Shown here piece by piece: positions 28,093-40,000 of a DNA stretch of 64,000 nucleotides (its first letter is position 1; the number at the start of each line of letters is the position of its first letter). The translations under genes and the position numbers were made by a program. Location of the stretch: the NCBI GenBank assembly GCA_964035545.1, contig OZ037769.1, forward strand, positions 10,485,133-10,549,132, in the 5' to 3' direction. Below the pieces are notes generated by a model. The model was not told the origin of the DNA and did not search any database. It saw only the letters and a list, made by a program, of their open reading frames with translations. Source of the DNA: Bugula neritina. Taxonomy: Eukaryota; Bryozoa; Gymnolaemata; Cheilostomatida; Bugulidae.

Positions 28093-29043
28093 ATGTCTAA
28101 TGCAGCAACTGTTTTGGGGGGTGAGACTGAGCCTGTATCCGACGAGATACAGGCATTACTTGACACGCCTACGACTAACTGGGACAGCATGTCAGAAGCA
28201 GGGGTAGACATGCTGTCCGACATACATTTAGCAACATTTACGGACTCCCCGACACACACTGCGATGCAAATTGATACCAACGACTTGACTGATGACTTGA
28301 CTGTAGCCAAGGACACTACTCTAGCACTACCAAGAGCCTTACTGGGACGGACTAACTGGACGACTCGACGGACTCGAACATTGATAGAAGCAATAGTAGG
28401 GACGGACGACAATAGACAATGCACTGAATGTAGAAGAATACTATCGACTACTAGGAGACTGAGAATACACGTTCCACAACACTTTACTGTGACTTTCTGT
28501 CCCTGCGGAGTTCACCACTTCTGCAGGGACACGATACTGAGACACCAACGAACTAGAGACTGTTACGTAGGGCACTTGTATGAAGTCGACGCAGACTCTT
28601 ACACGGAGTTCCGGGACCTAATACTACCCCACGTGACTGACCCGGACCGACGACAGACTCTCCTGGACCACTTCCCCGCTACCCGACCTACAGTAGAGAG
28701 TGACTCTGATGCAGACCCCCAACCCTCCGAAACAACGACTACCTACCCTCCAGACGTAACCACCCAACCTCTACGCGTCGTAGTAACCCGTGCTGGACGC
28801 GCTGTGACGAAGGACTCACAACCCCCAACGACGACAATCTCCTATGTACCCCGACACACCCATAAGAAGAAGAGGGGTGCTAGCAACACACCCCGAGATG
28901 ACAGCGACCCTGACCAATCCCTACTAGCCGACATTAGGAAAATACAACGGCGTATGGCTCGCCTCAGTAAGGAACAGAAGCGAGCAACCACCGAGCTGGC
29001 TAAGTTGCAGACCCGACTAGAGAAACGGCTGGCAAAGAAGTGA
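28093..29043 (+). CDS. Accessory ORF of element A: zinc-finger/coiled-coil protein, 316 aa
   Basis: Lies between pol and the polypurine tract, the place env occupies in errantiviruses. It has no signal peptide and no membrane segment, so it is not an envelope protein. Cys110, Cys113, His126 and His130 form a classical C2H2 finger (C-x2-C-x12-H-x3-H). Cys136, Cys138, His151 and Cys157 form a second, C2HC-like finger (C-x1-C-x12-H-x5-C). A disordered Thr/Pro/Asp-rich middle with a KKKR patch precedes a C-terminal heptad-rich coiled coil (about 275-316). Inferred role: a nucleic-acid-binding, self-associating accessory factor. Its mRNA would need splicing or an internal start, 240 nt after the pol stop. 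The function is unknown. Confidence 0.85.
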   Translation: MSNAATVLGGETEPVSDEIQALLDTPTTNWDSMSEAGVDMLSDIHLATFTDSPTHTAMQIDTNDLTDDLTVAKDTTLALPRALLGRTNWTTRRTRTLIEAIVGTDDNRQCTECRRILSTTRRLRIHVPQHFTVTFCPCGVHHFCRDTILRHQRTRDCYVGHLYEVDADSYTEFRDLILPHVTDPDRRQTLLDHFPATRPTVESDSDADPQPSETTTTYPPDVTTQPLRVVVTRAGRAVTKDSQPPTTTISYVPRHTHKKKRGASNTPRDDSDPDQSLLADIRKIQRRMARLSKEQKRATTELAKLQTRLEKRLAKK

Positions 29044-29276
29044 TAGAGGTGCGGCCACCTACACATGTACCCCCCCCCTCCTGGCTAGTCAAGCAGTGTA
29101 AATAAGTGTTATGGACTACGGCGTGAAGACTCATTTATTATACTTATGTTATCTACTCTGTATATATATTTTCTCTTGTTCAATTGTACCCTAGTTTTGT
29201 AAAGCACTATGTTACCTTCATTATTATTCGTGTGTTACTGTCATGTAAATATTAAGGCTAGAGAGTACTTTTCGAT

Positions 29277-29288
29277 AGGTGAGGAGAG
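29277..29288 (+). promoter_or_regulatory. Polypurine tract of element A
   Basis: AGGTGAGGAGAG abuts the 3' LTR and would prime plus-strand DNA synthesis; a single T interrupts the purine run. Confidence 0.7.
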
Positions 29289-29697
29289 TGTGATAGATTT
29301 TAGTAGTGCAAGTATTATGGTATTAATCGAAAAGGTTTACTCTATATTGTTTTATGTATCTTGTGAGTTCGACACTGTCGGAGTGTAGCTATGGGCAGTA
29401 GTGGCACCATTAGTAGCCACCAATCAGGACAATGACATTAATTGATAGCAGGTGGAGCTAGCTACTCGTAGTTGCAGTGCGCTGAGTAGCTAGCCGGCAG
29501 AGCAGCTTGGGACTTCATTTAGAACAGTTGTGTATTAAAGCTCACTAATTATGTAATCGTTTCTATTCATGCTAGCAGTAAATAACCTACTTGTATTTGT
29601 GTAAATAATAAAGTATCTTATCGTAAACAACCTGTCGCAGTGGCTTTGATTAAGTAGACCCACAAATAATAATAGTGAACTGGCAAAATTCACTACA
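29289..29697 (+). repeat. 3' LTR of element A
   Basis: 409 bp, identical by eye to 22062-22470, followed directly by the ATAT target duplication. Confidence 0.95.
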
Positions 29698-29979
29698 ATA
29701 TGCAATAATCAATTATGCAAAAACTATACAATTGATAAGATTCCAGCAATAAATAGGATTTAGCACTTCATTTGAATAACTGCATTAAATTGAAACACCT
29801 GGATAAAGAGAAAAAGTAAAGGGGAAATATATTTAGAAAGACTGATGTATATGATTATTGCTGGAAAAGAAGTATTTAATCAGGAAAATGTCTGAACAAC
29901 TCAAATTTTACTGAGGCCTTTATAAAACAGCAAGTACAAGCTTTTAGTTGTCAGTTTTTCTTATCAATCACGCAAATCG

Positions 29980-32900
29980 CTATAAATCCAACATCATTTT
30001 ATCCAAAGAAAATTCACTATTGTGAACTACTTGTTCTGCTTCTCCTTCTATGTCTTCCAGTAGTTCATGTTCTGGAGTGAGTACCAACTCAATACTCCTA
30101 AATCTTCCTGCAAAATGTTTAGAGCTTATAGTAGCAATTAAAATATAAAAAAGCTAGAGACACTCTTGACCAATGCTACTCAAACATATCAGTGTACTTG
30201 TGTACTATGAATCCGAGACATTTAAAAAATGACCATTGGAAAGCACCAATAGACAACTGGAAAATAGGCAATTATAAAATGAACATTTGAAAAATAGACT
30301 TTCGGAAAATGAAGAATATTCAACTTTGCCTAGTCCAGATGGGGAGTTCAGCACCTGGCCGGGTTCAAAATAACTTATTGTAAACGTGTGCAATTTTAAA
30401 TTGGAACTATTCAGTAACTAATTCTACTTCCATAATAGGCCTAACTGATTCGATCTTTATATTTATCTTTGAAAGTTATTTTGAACCCGACCAGATGCTG
30501 AACCTCCCCTCTGAACTAGGCCATGTCGAATATTCTTCATTTTCCAAATGTCTATTTTCAAGTTGTCCATTTTCTAATTGTTTATTTTCGGGTTGTCTAT
30601 TGGTGATTTTTCGAAATGTTGTGTCACTAGTAACTACGCCACTCATATGTGCCATTCAAGCTCTTATTAACAACTATGACGCTTCAGCTTTTGCTTTGTA
30701 AAAGGTGCCATGAATTGTCTCACCAACAGGTTTTAAAACATGATTTTGAATGACAAGTTGCTTCATCTCCCTTTTAGTATGGTTTCCTAATTGCTTTGTA
30801 AATTTAATCCTCTGCTGTATTAGATCAGTGACGTGTGCCATCCTCAACAATTTCCTTATAGGCCTCTGAAGGCTTTCCAAATTTTTCCTTTCCTTAACTA
30901 AGTATTGAACATAGTCTGACACCTCCAGCACCTTCTTAGCTTTATAGTCTTTAATTTCGTTAATGAGGTCTTCTGCAGATTTCTTCAATGCCAAAATCTG
31001 CAAACAGCATGTCAACAACTTCATACAATAACAAAGCCTTTGGATAGCCAGACATCCATTTCTTTTACTTTCTCACAAACATTCACTAGCCAAGAGCTTT
31101 TATGTATTTAAACAGAATATTAAAAGAGAAGTAGAAATGACCCAAATGTAAACAAAGCCAGTCTCTCCTCAAGCTATTAACATAATTTGTTAAATGGGGA
31201 GGGGGTACATACAGACACACAGACTGAGTCACCTGTTTGTTCATACGTTTTAGTACTCTGCTTATCATCTTCTCTGAGTCAGACTCTAACTTATCAACTA
31301 CTGACCAAGCATGCTTTTCAGACTGACACAACTTAGTCACTCTGTCTGCTGCGTCGTCTAACAACTCATCAATTTCAGACTTCAACTCTCGTTCAGCTCT
31401 AGCCAAAGATCTAAACTCGTGCTTCTCTCTATCTATCATATAATCATGAATACACTTTACTGGTGAGAGTAAGGGAGTGAGAATAACACAGTGAGAGCTG
31501 CAGAATAACAGAATGATAGTAACAGGATAATAGAGTGAGAATAACAGAGTGAGAGTAACAGAGTGAGAAAAGTAGAGTCAAACAAATAAACTTCTACCTA
31601 GACAATGAAAGTTTAAAGCTTAGAGACCTGCATTATTAGAAGTTTCCAAAAAATACACAAAATTAGCTAAAAAAACAGGTAGCTAGTAAGCAGAACACAT
31701 GTATGCGTTACAAACACAGCGCCTTCAAAACCTATAACACATTCCTAAATGAATATACCAATTTAGACAATTGAATAGCAGTTTCACCTGAAAAAAGTTA
31801 CGAACTTACAGCTTTGTAGTTTTTGAGATTCAAAACTAATTGTCATTTCAACATTCAACACATTAATATCTGCTTCTGGATAAAATATGGCTGGGCATAA
31901 TTGCTGCTTGTAAATGCAACCACATGTTACAATTTTTAATCTCCACGACTGGAGATTTCAAGGAAGAGCAGGAAACCCGAGGCTTCACCTCTCCCACACT
32001 TTAGCGATTTGGTTGAAAAGATATTCCAATAACACTTACCATCTTTCCCACGTGGAGGTAGCTTATCTGTGTAGAAGAAACTTACCTGCGCAGAGGTCAC
32101 CTGGGTCACATCTTGCACAGGTCAACACGTGACACTTGAGACAGGCATGAGATAAATTCTCCCCCAAGTGCTTCTTACAAGCCACTCTACCATAGTAAGC
32201 AGGTCTTTGATAGTAGAGGAAGATATCAACACATACGTGACTGTCTTCAAAGTATGCATCATGTCTCTACAGAACACTCCGTCATTAACAAACAATAACA
32301 TCTGAAGATAGTTGTACATACAGAGTATATGTCTATAGTCTACACCAACCAGTATGTAGTCAAAATAAGTACCAAATCGTGTCCATCGAAAAACCAGGGT
32401 AATGGATGGAGATACTTAATTGGTCACGTATACAGGTAAGTCAAAATCTATGTACTTTAAAACATAATATGTCTAACATCTCTCACTTGAAAGACTCTAA
32501 GTATCCATTCAACTGGAATATCATTATAAAGTTGTGTGAAATGGGTTCACTAGAAGTCAGAAAATGCTATAAATAGAGAAGAGAGCTGAGTAGGTAAAGT
32601 ACCCAGCATTATGTTGTTACAGATTATATTTGTACAGAAATTAACACCTTCCAGAAGGCAATAGACATACTATTGATAGCCAGAGTTTTCTCATACACTG
32701 CGTTACCAAGCTTCGCATTATGTGAATGAATTTTCAGTCGATATTTAGAAAAAGTTACATAGAATGAAGCCACAACCATAAGTTCATCCACAATGCAAGT
32801 CATGGAAACCAGTGATCCAAGTGACAAATCAGGCAGAACTTAAACTATACAACTTAATAAAGATTAGTTGTAATACTAGTTCATGATGAATATTATTCCA

Positions 32901-33768
32901 GCTAGCTATACAGGTGAATTTGATGTCATCACAAGTGGCAGAGCAGGAAATAAATATGTAAATGATTGTAGGACAAAAGGTAGGCACTAGTAATAACACA
33001 AATTGACTCACTAGTAAGAATTAAAGACCATCCAATGCTGTACAACACGTCTACAAATTCAACTTTTAGTTGTCATAAAGCAACAGCAGGGATTATTGTT
33101 GTTTCTCTTTTAATTAGAATATTTCAACTAATGCCTTGAGTTAACACTAGCAACCACTTTCCCTGAACAGGATGAAGCTGATTGTTTTCTCCCACATAGT
33201 CTAACACCTGTTACATAGACTATTAAACCAAAGCCATACTGAAATTAGCTCTTGGCAAACTTAGTACCTTCTCAGACCAGAAACACTTTTAATAGATATT
33301 TGAGAACTTAACCTAAGAAAAAACCTAAAAGTGCTAACAGCATCATTGAATTCATGTTAGGATATCAAACGAAATAATTATAAGATATGGACTATTTCTA
33401 CCTGCTATTACTTAAAAAAAGATTTTTTTTCTCATAATTACTTATCTCAATTAGCAGCCATTGTGGTACATTACATCAAAATGGTAACCTATTGCTAGAG
33501 ACTTTTGAGTCTAGAACCTTCATTACTTTAGAGCAACTGAAAGGATAAACTTGCTCACCATGTGCCGAAATCAACACTAAACATGCAATTCTATAACATA
33601 GAGTTGTCATCACCTGCATATGCAGCACTGCAGAGTGCCCTGGACGTCATAGTCTTCCAGTATACAAGCTAGACAAAACACGTGTCCACACGGGAAACGC
33701 TTAGGGTCAACCATACAGCACGGCTCTTCTAAACAGTAGCCACATCTATTCCCACGTTCAGTGGACAT
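29980..33768 (-). CDS. TRIM-like RING/B-box/coiled-coil E3 ligase, 300 aa, five exons
   Basis: Exons 33768-33614, 32204-32086, 31459-31233, 30997-30724 and 30107-29980 join with consistent phases (2, 1, 0, 1). Residues 9-51 form a C3HC4 RING (Cys9, Cys12, Cys27, His29, Cys32, Cys35, Cys48, Cys51), the E2-binding module of a ubiquitin ligase. A B-box-like zinc-binding segment follows (CKKHLG..CLKCHVLTCARC..CIHDYMIDREKHEF), interrupted by the exon 2/3 junction. Exon 3 and exon 4 then encode a Lys/Glu-rich coiled coil. The protein ends shortly after in an acidic tail (LEDIEGEAEQ), with no PRY/SPRY, NHL or other C-terminal substrate domain. This matches the RBCC architecture of TRIM proteins in a short form. 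The stop codon is 282 bp from element A. Intron 4 carries a fold-back element. Confidence 0.82.
30216..30622. mobile_element. Fold-back (long inverted repeat) element in an intron
   Basis: Two arms of about 150 bp (30216-30373 and 30470-30622) are imperfect inverted copies of each other. For example CACCAATAGACAACTGGAAA on the left matches the complement of the right end, and AACTTGCCTAG..CCGGGTTCAAAATAACTT-type inner parts also match. A loop of roughly 100 bp lies between them. The arms themselves contain short GGAAAATAG-like repeats. No coding capacity. It lies between exons 5 and 4 of the TRIM-like gene. Confidence 0.75.
31462..31572. repeat. Imperfect GAGTGAGAATAACA tandem repeat
   Basis: Degenerate units of about 17 bp starting 3 bp from the exon 3 acceptor of the TRIM-like gene. 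On the coding strand they read as a repeated pyrimidine-rich tract (TCTCACTCTGTTA), so the array forms the polypyrimidine region of that splice site. Confidence 0.65.
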
Positions 33769-34671
33769 CTTTTATTGGTTGATGACTGGATACCAGAATC
33801 TAGCTTATTAGGAATACATCAAATAATAGTATACCACGTCATGGTATACTAAGTAATAATATAACATATTCTGGTATACTAAGTAATAATATAACACGTT
33901 AAATAACAATATATCATGTCATGGTAGATATAATATAAAACCAAGCATCATGTCATAGTTTACATATTCTAATCAAATATACTATTTGTGATACAATAAC
34001 CTATAACTATGTAAACCAGTGTGAACATTGTGATTGCAACTGCATTGCAATAAACGCTCATTTATACTTGGAAGAGTTTACAATGGAGAAAAGCCTGGAA
34101 TTCTTTGGGAACCATCATATTGATTCACCTATGCCTGTAAATGTAATGCAAACACAATACTTTATACAAATAATAACACACAAGGGTATAAAAAGTTGAG
34201 TGATTCACTTTGCTATGATGGCTACTTATGCTTTGCAGTTGATATTGTCAATGGCAAAATTAGAAGTTAGCAAGCCCAATAAAGTTATATTGACTCTAGC
34301 AATAATTGAAAGAAGTACTCAAAATTTTAGAAGACTTAGCCTACTTTAACAATTGACTTAATTTGACCTGCTGACTTAGGATATCTAGCTAACTTGAAGT
34401 TCAAACTAGGTCTTGTAGAATATTTGAAAATCCTGAAGTCTACTGAAAGTCTACTTTCCTGCATGATATAAATTATATTTCACAGAATAAAAATTGTCTG
34501 CTGCACAAAAACCCATGTAATTTATGTACACAAATTTAAACTAAAGCTATTTATTCATTATGAGAGCAAAAGATGGAGTACTTCAACTTCTATAAAACTT
34601 GATTGAATACTAGTTACTTACTCATTACTATAAATTGATAATACAGGTACTAGTCAACTGCTACCATTACT
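33769..34671. other. Intergenic, AT-rich
   Basis: Upstream region of the TRIM-like gene. Short imperfect repeats (AGTATACCACGTCATGG and relatives) occur at 33830-33960. No gene recognised. Confidence 0.5.
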
Positions 34672-34864
34672 GCTTCTAGTACTACTACTGCTACTGCTAC
34701 TGCTACTGCTACTACTGCTACTGCTACTGCTACTACTGCTACTGCTACTACTACTACTACTGCTACTACTACTACTGCTACTACTACTGCTACTACTGCT
34801 ACTACTACTACTGCTACTACTACTACTGCTACTACTACTACTACTACTGCTACTACTACTACTG

Positions 34865-34896
<32 letters not shown>

Positions 34897-35225
34897 GCTA
34901 TCAACTACTACTATTGCTACTACTGCTATTAACTACTACTGCTGCTACCGCTGCTACTACTATTACTGCTACTGCTATTAACTACTACTGCTGCTGCTAC
35001 TACTATTACTACTACTACCACTACTGCTACTACTACTAGCTTCCACTACAACTACTGCTACCACTACTGCTACTACTATTACCACTACTACTATACTACT
35101 ACTACTGCTAGTACCGCTACTACTACTATTACTACTACTACTATTACTACTACTGCTATTACTACTACTACTATTACTACTACTACTACTGCTCCTACTA
35201 CTAGCCCTTACTACTACTACTACTA
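34672..35225. repeat. (ACT)n/(TACTGC)n trinucleotide microsatellite
   Basis: About 550 bp of ACT triplets mixed with GCT triplets, becoming less regular to the right. An 84-codon Val/Ala frame on the minus strand is an artefact. Confidence 0.95.
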
Positions 35226-36015
35226 GTTATAACTACTGCTAGAACATAGGAGCATAATACTACAGTGTTACTAACTAGTACTAATATACTTTGACACCAC
35301 AGCTCCTGCTCTTACTGCCTCTTACTGCCACTACACATTGACACCACTGTTATTACTTTCACTCTGGCCAACAGCAAATACTAAGCCTAGTAGTGTAATT
35401 CCTTTTTTAAAATGGGGAATCCCCATCAAAAATGCTTGCCATTCAGGCAAAGGGTTGCACTCTGCATTCAGGTACCTGGAGCAATATGACGTTGCTTAGC
35501 AGCAGGCCTTATGCTATAGCTAACCCGTTCAACTAATTAGCTTTTAAAATGGTACTTATATGAACATACATACAATTTTGTAGTTTCAACAGTGACTTAC
35601 TGCTAATTTCTTGACATGCAGTAAGAATAAAATATCAGTCTAATTTCTGCTATTTCTATGGCTATGACTCATGGTAGGCCAAGATCATGATAATTAGCCT
35701 ATTCAATGACATGTCAGCTAAAATGAGGTAAGACCTACCTGCATGAGCTACATGAATTCAGTTCCTAATTACCATAGTTGTTTGCTTATATCAAGCAAAT
35801 TTTTGTGCACACCAAGAAGACTGTATTTAGATGCAAAAGTAACTTCTCTTCTACAAGCACAATTTGGCAACTTCCATAACTGTGTTTTATGGTCAGAAGT
35901 GAAGTGAGACCTGTAATTTTTGGTTTGGTACTCAGGTTTGAGGTGACATTGGCTAATTCCACAGACAGACAACTCCTCAAGACTTTACAAATGTCTGGTA
36001 GAACTAACACTTGGT
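35226..36015. other. Intergenic, no gene recognised
   Basis: Unique AT-rich sequence between the trinucleotide tract and a MITE; short minus-strand frames at 35769-36088 overlap the MITE and have no domain. Confidence 0.5.
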
Positions 36016-36428
36016 GTAGGGCCACATGACGCATTTTACACATTTTACACGGTGTGCGAGAAAACCCGTACCCGTATAGACCTGCCACACACAGTGCGTG
36101 TGTTGCGAGTGGAAAAATTTATTAGCTAATGATGTTAGCGTTAGCGTTTACTGCTCCCCTACAGACATTTGTTTATAAAACGTGACTTTAGATATTATAA
36201 AAGCGGAAATGCAAATTATATGAAACTGTTTTAATTCAGTTCGCTAAAAGCTAAGAATTAACATAAAAAAGTGTGCTCGCTAAATGATAATAAGCCAATT
36301 AGATCAAACACGCACAAGCTTCCCGCACTTCTTGCTCAGCATGTTAGACGCATGAAAATTCCGCACACAACGTTCCATTTTTGGGCTAAACGGGTTTTCT
36401 CGCATGTCACCATGTCGTGTGGCCCTAC
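36016..36428. mobile_element. MITE with terminal inverted repeats GTAGGGCCACA..
   Basis: A 413-bp non-coding element. The left end GTAGGGCCACATGACG and the right end, whose reverse complement is GTAGGGCCACACGACA, are inverted copies. A second inverted block lies inside (GTGCGAGAAAACCCGT against ACGGGTTTTCTCGCAT). I see no clear target duplication, so the superfamily is not assigned. Confidence 0.7.
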
Positions 36429-36734
36429 GCTCATTCTGAAAACTGCAACATGCAACTGCTTCCTACTGCTAGGTTAGTGGGTAAATATTCATCATTACTA
36501 TATCTATGACTGCAGACATGCTACTAGCCATACTTACAGCCCATCAACATAATTATAGCCAACTTATTGCATGAGATAATTGTTTGATCTGATAAACCAT
36601 ACTATATATTTAGCCAAATTATATACATTATGATACAAAAATGATATTTACACTTTTTCACACATATTCACTAGTAGAGTATATACATATATAACTAAAT
36701 GTTTTGAGTAGAAAGAGACACTGTGCAATACTCA

Positions 36735-37045
36735 GTTGCTGTACTCTATATGACTCAGTCACCATACTCTATATTACTCAGTCACCAAACTCTATATGAC
36801 TCAGTCAATATACTCTACATAACTCAGTCACTATACTCTATATGACTCAGTCACTATGCTCTATATGACTCAGTCACTATACTCTATATGACTCAGTCAC
36901 TATACTCTATATGACCCAGTCACTATAATCTGTATGACTCAGTCACTATACTCTATATGACCCAGTCACTATAATCTGTATGGCTCAGTCACTATACTCT
37001 ACATGACTCAGTCACTATACTCTATACGACTCGGTCACTCAGCAT
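36735..37045. repeat. 23-bp minisatellite at the 3' end of GTF3C3
   Basis: About 13 units of the type TATATGACTCAGTCACTATA. The array begins only about 10 bp beyond the GTF3C3 stop codon and probably forms its 3' UTR. Confidence 0.9.
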
Positions 37046-37053
37046 CAATGTGT

Positions 37054-40000
37054 TCATATAACGCAGTGAGTCTGTATGATATGTGATGCCAACTCCTCAG
37101 AGCCACTAGCCTTGTATATGAGTGACAGGTTGAAGGCAGCGTCTCTTCGTAGGTCAAAGTCATCACCATCTAAACATGGTTGTGTTTCCAGACACTTTTT
37201 ATAGTAATAGACAGCAGCAGAGTTGATTGATAACTGCTGCATAGCTCTACCTGTAATACATTATACTACTACATAGCTCTACATGTAATACATTATATTA
37301 CTACATAGCTTTACCTGTAATACATTATATTACTACATAGCTCTACCTGAAATACATTATATTACTATATAGCTTTACCTGCATTACATTATATTACTAC
37401 ATAACTCTACCTGTAATACATTATATTACTACATAGCTCTACCTGTAATACATTATATTACTATATAGCTCTACATGTAATACATTATATTAACTGCTAA
37501 CTTTATTGGTAACTGCATGTCTCCAGTCACTAGAAAATCGACAATTCTTACCAGTCTACTATCCTCGCCCCCTGTACTACTATCCTTACCCCCTGCACTA
37601 CTATCCTCACCCCCTGTACTACTATCCTCACCCCCTGTACTACTATCCTTACCCCCTGCACTACTATCCTCACCCCCTGCACTACTATCCCCAACCCCTG
37701 TACTACTATCCTTCATTCCCTTAAAATAAGCAGAGTAAAATCATTTCTAAACCCAATGGTTTAAAGAATGTCAACATACTTAGCAATTATAAGTAATATA
37801 AGATACAGCATATGTAAATAATAGAATGTATCGGTCACAGTTGCATGATGAGGAACTTACCAATGTTGTAGAAGCTTTCCTGACACTCTCCTCGGAGCTT
37901 AAGATATTTATTAAGGAAACAGACCCCATGTGCAGCAAGAGTAGCCCTCTGAGTGGTGAACTTCATACACACAATGTGTAGAAAGCAGACACCTATGAGC
38001 AGGTTCAGAATAGGAGAGTCCTCTAACTGCTTGTAGGCATTCATAAACTGATCTACAAACATGGTAACAGAATATATACACAGTAGCTATGACAATGGCA
38101 GAAACAGATGGACTAAAAGGATGACTGCAGAAGAAAACTGAGATAATAATTACGCTACATTGTACACAACAGTTTTGAGCCACTTTTGTGTGGCTACCGG
38201 ATATGAATTTCGAGAGTGATTTTTATATTGAATATAATGTGTTACTTTAAAAAAAGAGTATTCATGAAGCCTGCCACTACACACTCCAACAAGAATTTGA
38301 TATTACAAATGCTAGTTCTTTTAAATAAAAGCTTTTTAAGTTTAGAGAGTAAAAATCAAATGAGATGGAAATGAAAACATTATATAAGCTTTCTGTGTCG
38401 TTTTTGTCAAGTCTCTAGTAACTTAGCTTCTCTCAATAGCAGAGGTCAGACAACTCTCAAACTGCAGTGTCAGATAATTACTGAAAGTGGTCACACTTCA
38501 CTGAACAAATTGTAAACTTGTTGTCAGTTGAATTTAGCAACACAAATCATGAAAAAGGTAAGAATGAAACCATTCATTTGATTTATACTAAATTTTGTGT
38601 TTTGAAAACAATTCAAGCATTCGAAGAGAATAGATTTTGAGCAATATTCATGTTCTAAAACCTTGAAATGCATAATAAATTAGAATTACTTTCACAAGAA
38701 AAACATTTCCAGAACTATTACTTCGGCACTATCAACTGTCAACATTGAAATTACAAATTCTAACAACTATGTATCACCTTATATTTGCCTAACTATTGTC
38801 CAATGTATTTAAAACTAGTTCTAATCAGTTTTTAAAAATTTTCAACTTGAATTTGAGTTACAATAACATAAATAGCGTCAATACTTGGTAAAATCCACTA
38901 GCATATTTGCCAAATAGCAGCTTACAAGTATTGCCAAGTTCCACCAATCTTCTATAATATAATATAACTTTTTTTTTCCCCAGAATTTTAGAGTTGACAA
39001 ACTGACTCTAGTCTCTCTTACATACTCGTATGATGGCTAATATACCAAACAAACAGTGCATTGTTTTATGGTAGAGTCATAAGAGACAGACTTACTAATG
39101 GCAGCTCTGTACGAGGTGTAGATGATACTTCCACATCCATGAGCGATACTAAGAACAGCCGAGTTGGGGTACTAAAAGAATATTCAATTATTATAATATC
39201 TGATAGCAACATGGCAGCCCGCCAACACCGTATATAAGCATTATAATTGCACATATGAATACTAGAATATATAACTAATTTAAAATGTAATATGAGCATA
39301 GTTATGGCTTTACTCATTATTTGATACAAAATGAAACAGAAATGCGAAAAGATTTAATTAAAACTCTCAGAACAATTATACTGAGTTGACTACCAAATGA
39401 GTTTCGACTAGAGTTTATACGTATGACATAATGTAGCTGTCAGAATATTGAAATTATTAAAAATAAGCATCCTGAAAATGAGATGTAAAAATGAAATGTT
39501 GCATCTAAAATTAGGCTAGCATGTTGTTGAAACGATCTTTTACAACTTTTGTATCAACAAACATTTTTCATTGTAAAAAGATGAGACAGAAGATCCCGGA
39601 ATGTTTTCCCTTACCTTGCGTAGTTGTCTTTCACTAAACCTTGCAAATCTCATATCGTGTGGAGTAATAGAAGTGATCATGGAGAAGATATTAGCCACCT
39701 GATTCACCCTGTCACCAAGACCAGCATCAGCTATCTATAACACATGTCAGGGGAGCACAAGTACTAGCAAGTGACAGGTGTGAGTATAACACTACTATGA
39801 CCATACATGAATAGTTCCCACAACTGTAACTAGTAAGACGACGCAACTGATGGGGCAGCGGTAAAATATCACTTTTATGACTCCATAATGCAAACAAATC
39901 CTTATAGTAAGGGAGTTTAGAACTACAAACATATAACATAGCAGTTACCTTCATGACAGAATCTCTGATAAGATCAAATGCCGCACCTCCATGTTGTAAC

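Larger units (their letters stand above)
22062..29697 (+). mobile_element. Ty3/gypsy LTR retrotransposon A, apparently intact
   Basis: A 7636-bp element with 409-bp LTRs (22062-22470 and 29289-29697) that read as identical, TG..CA ends, and a 4-bp ATAT target duplication (22058-22061 and 29698-29701). The order is LTR, primer binding site, gag, pol (protease, RT, RNase H, integrase), an additional ORF, polypurine tract, LTR. RT before integrase places it in Ty3/gypsy. All frames are open and the LTRs do not differ, indicating a very recent insertion. GC content is clearly higher than in flanking DNA. It sits between the F-box gene and the TRIM-like gene, 282 bp from the latter's stop codon. 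Confidence 0.96.

Noticed and set aside
28093-29043. Retroviral envelope gene
   Set aside because: Position fits, but there is no signal peptide, no transmembrane segment and no furin-like site; it encodes zinc fingers and a coiled coil.
36271-36477. 68-codon plus-strand frame
   Set aside because: It lies mostly inside the MITE at 36016-36428 and includes its inverted end.
37471-37729. Gly/Ser/Asp-rich and Tyr/Pro-rich short proteins
   Set aside because: Products of a 21-bp minisatellite in GTF3C3 intron 19.
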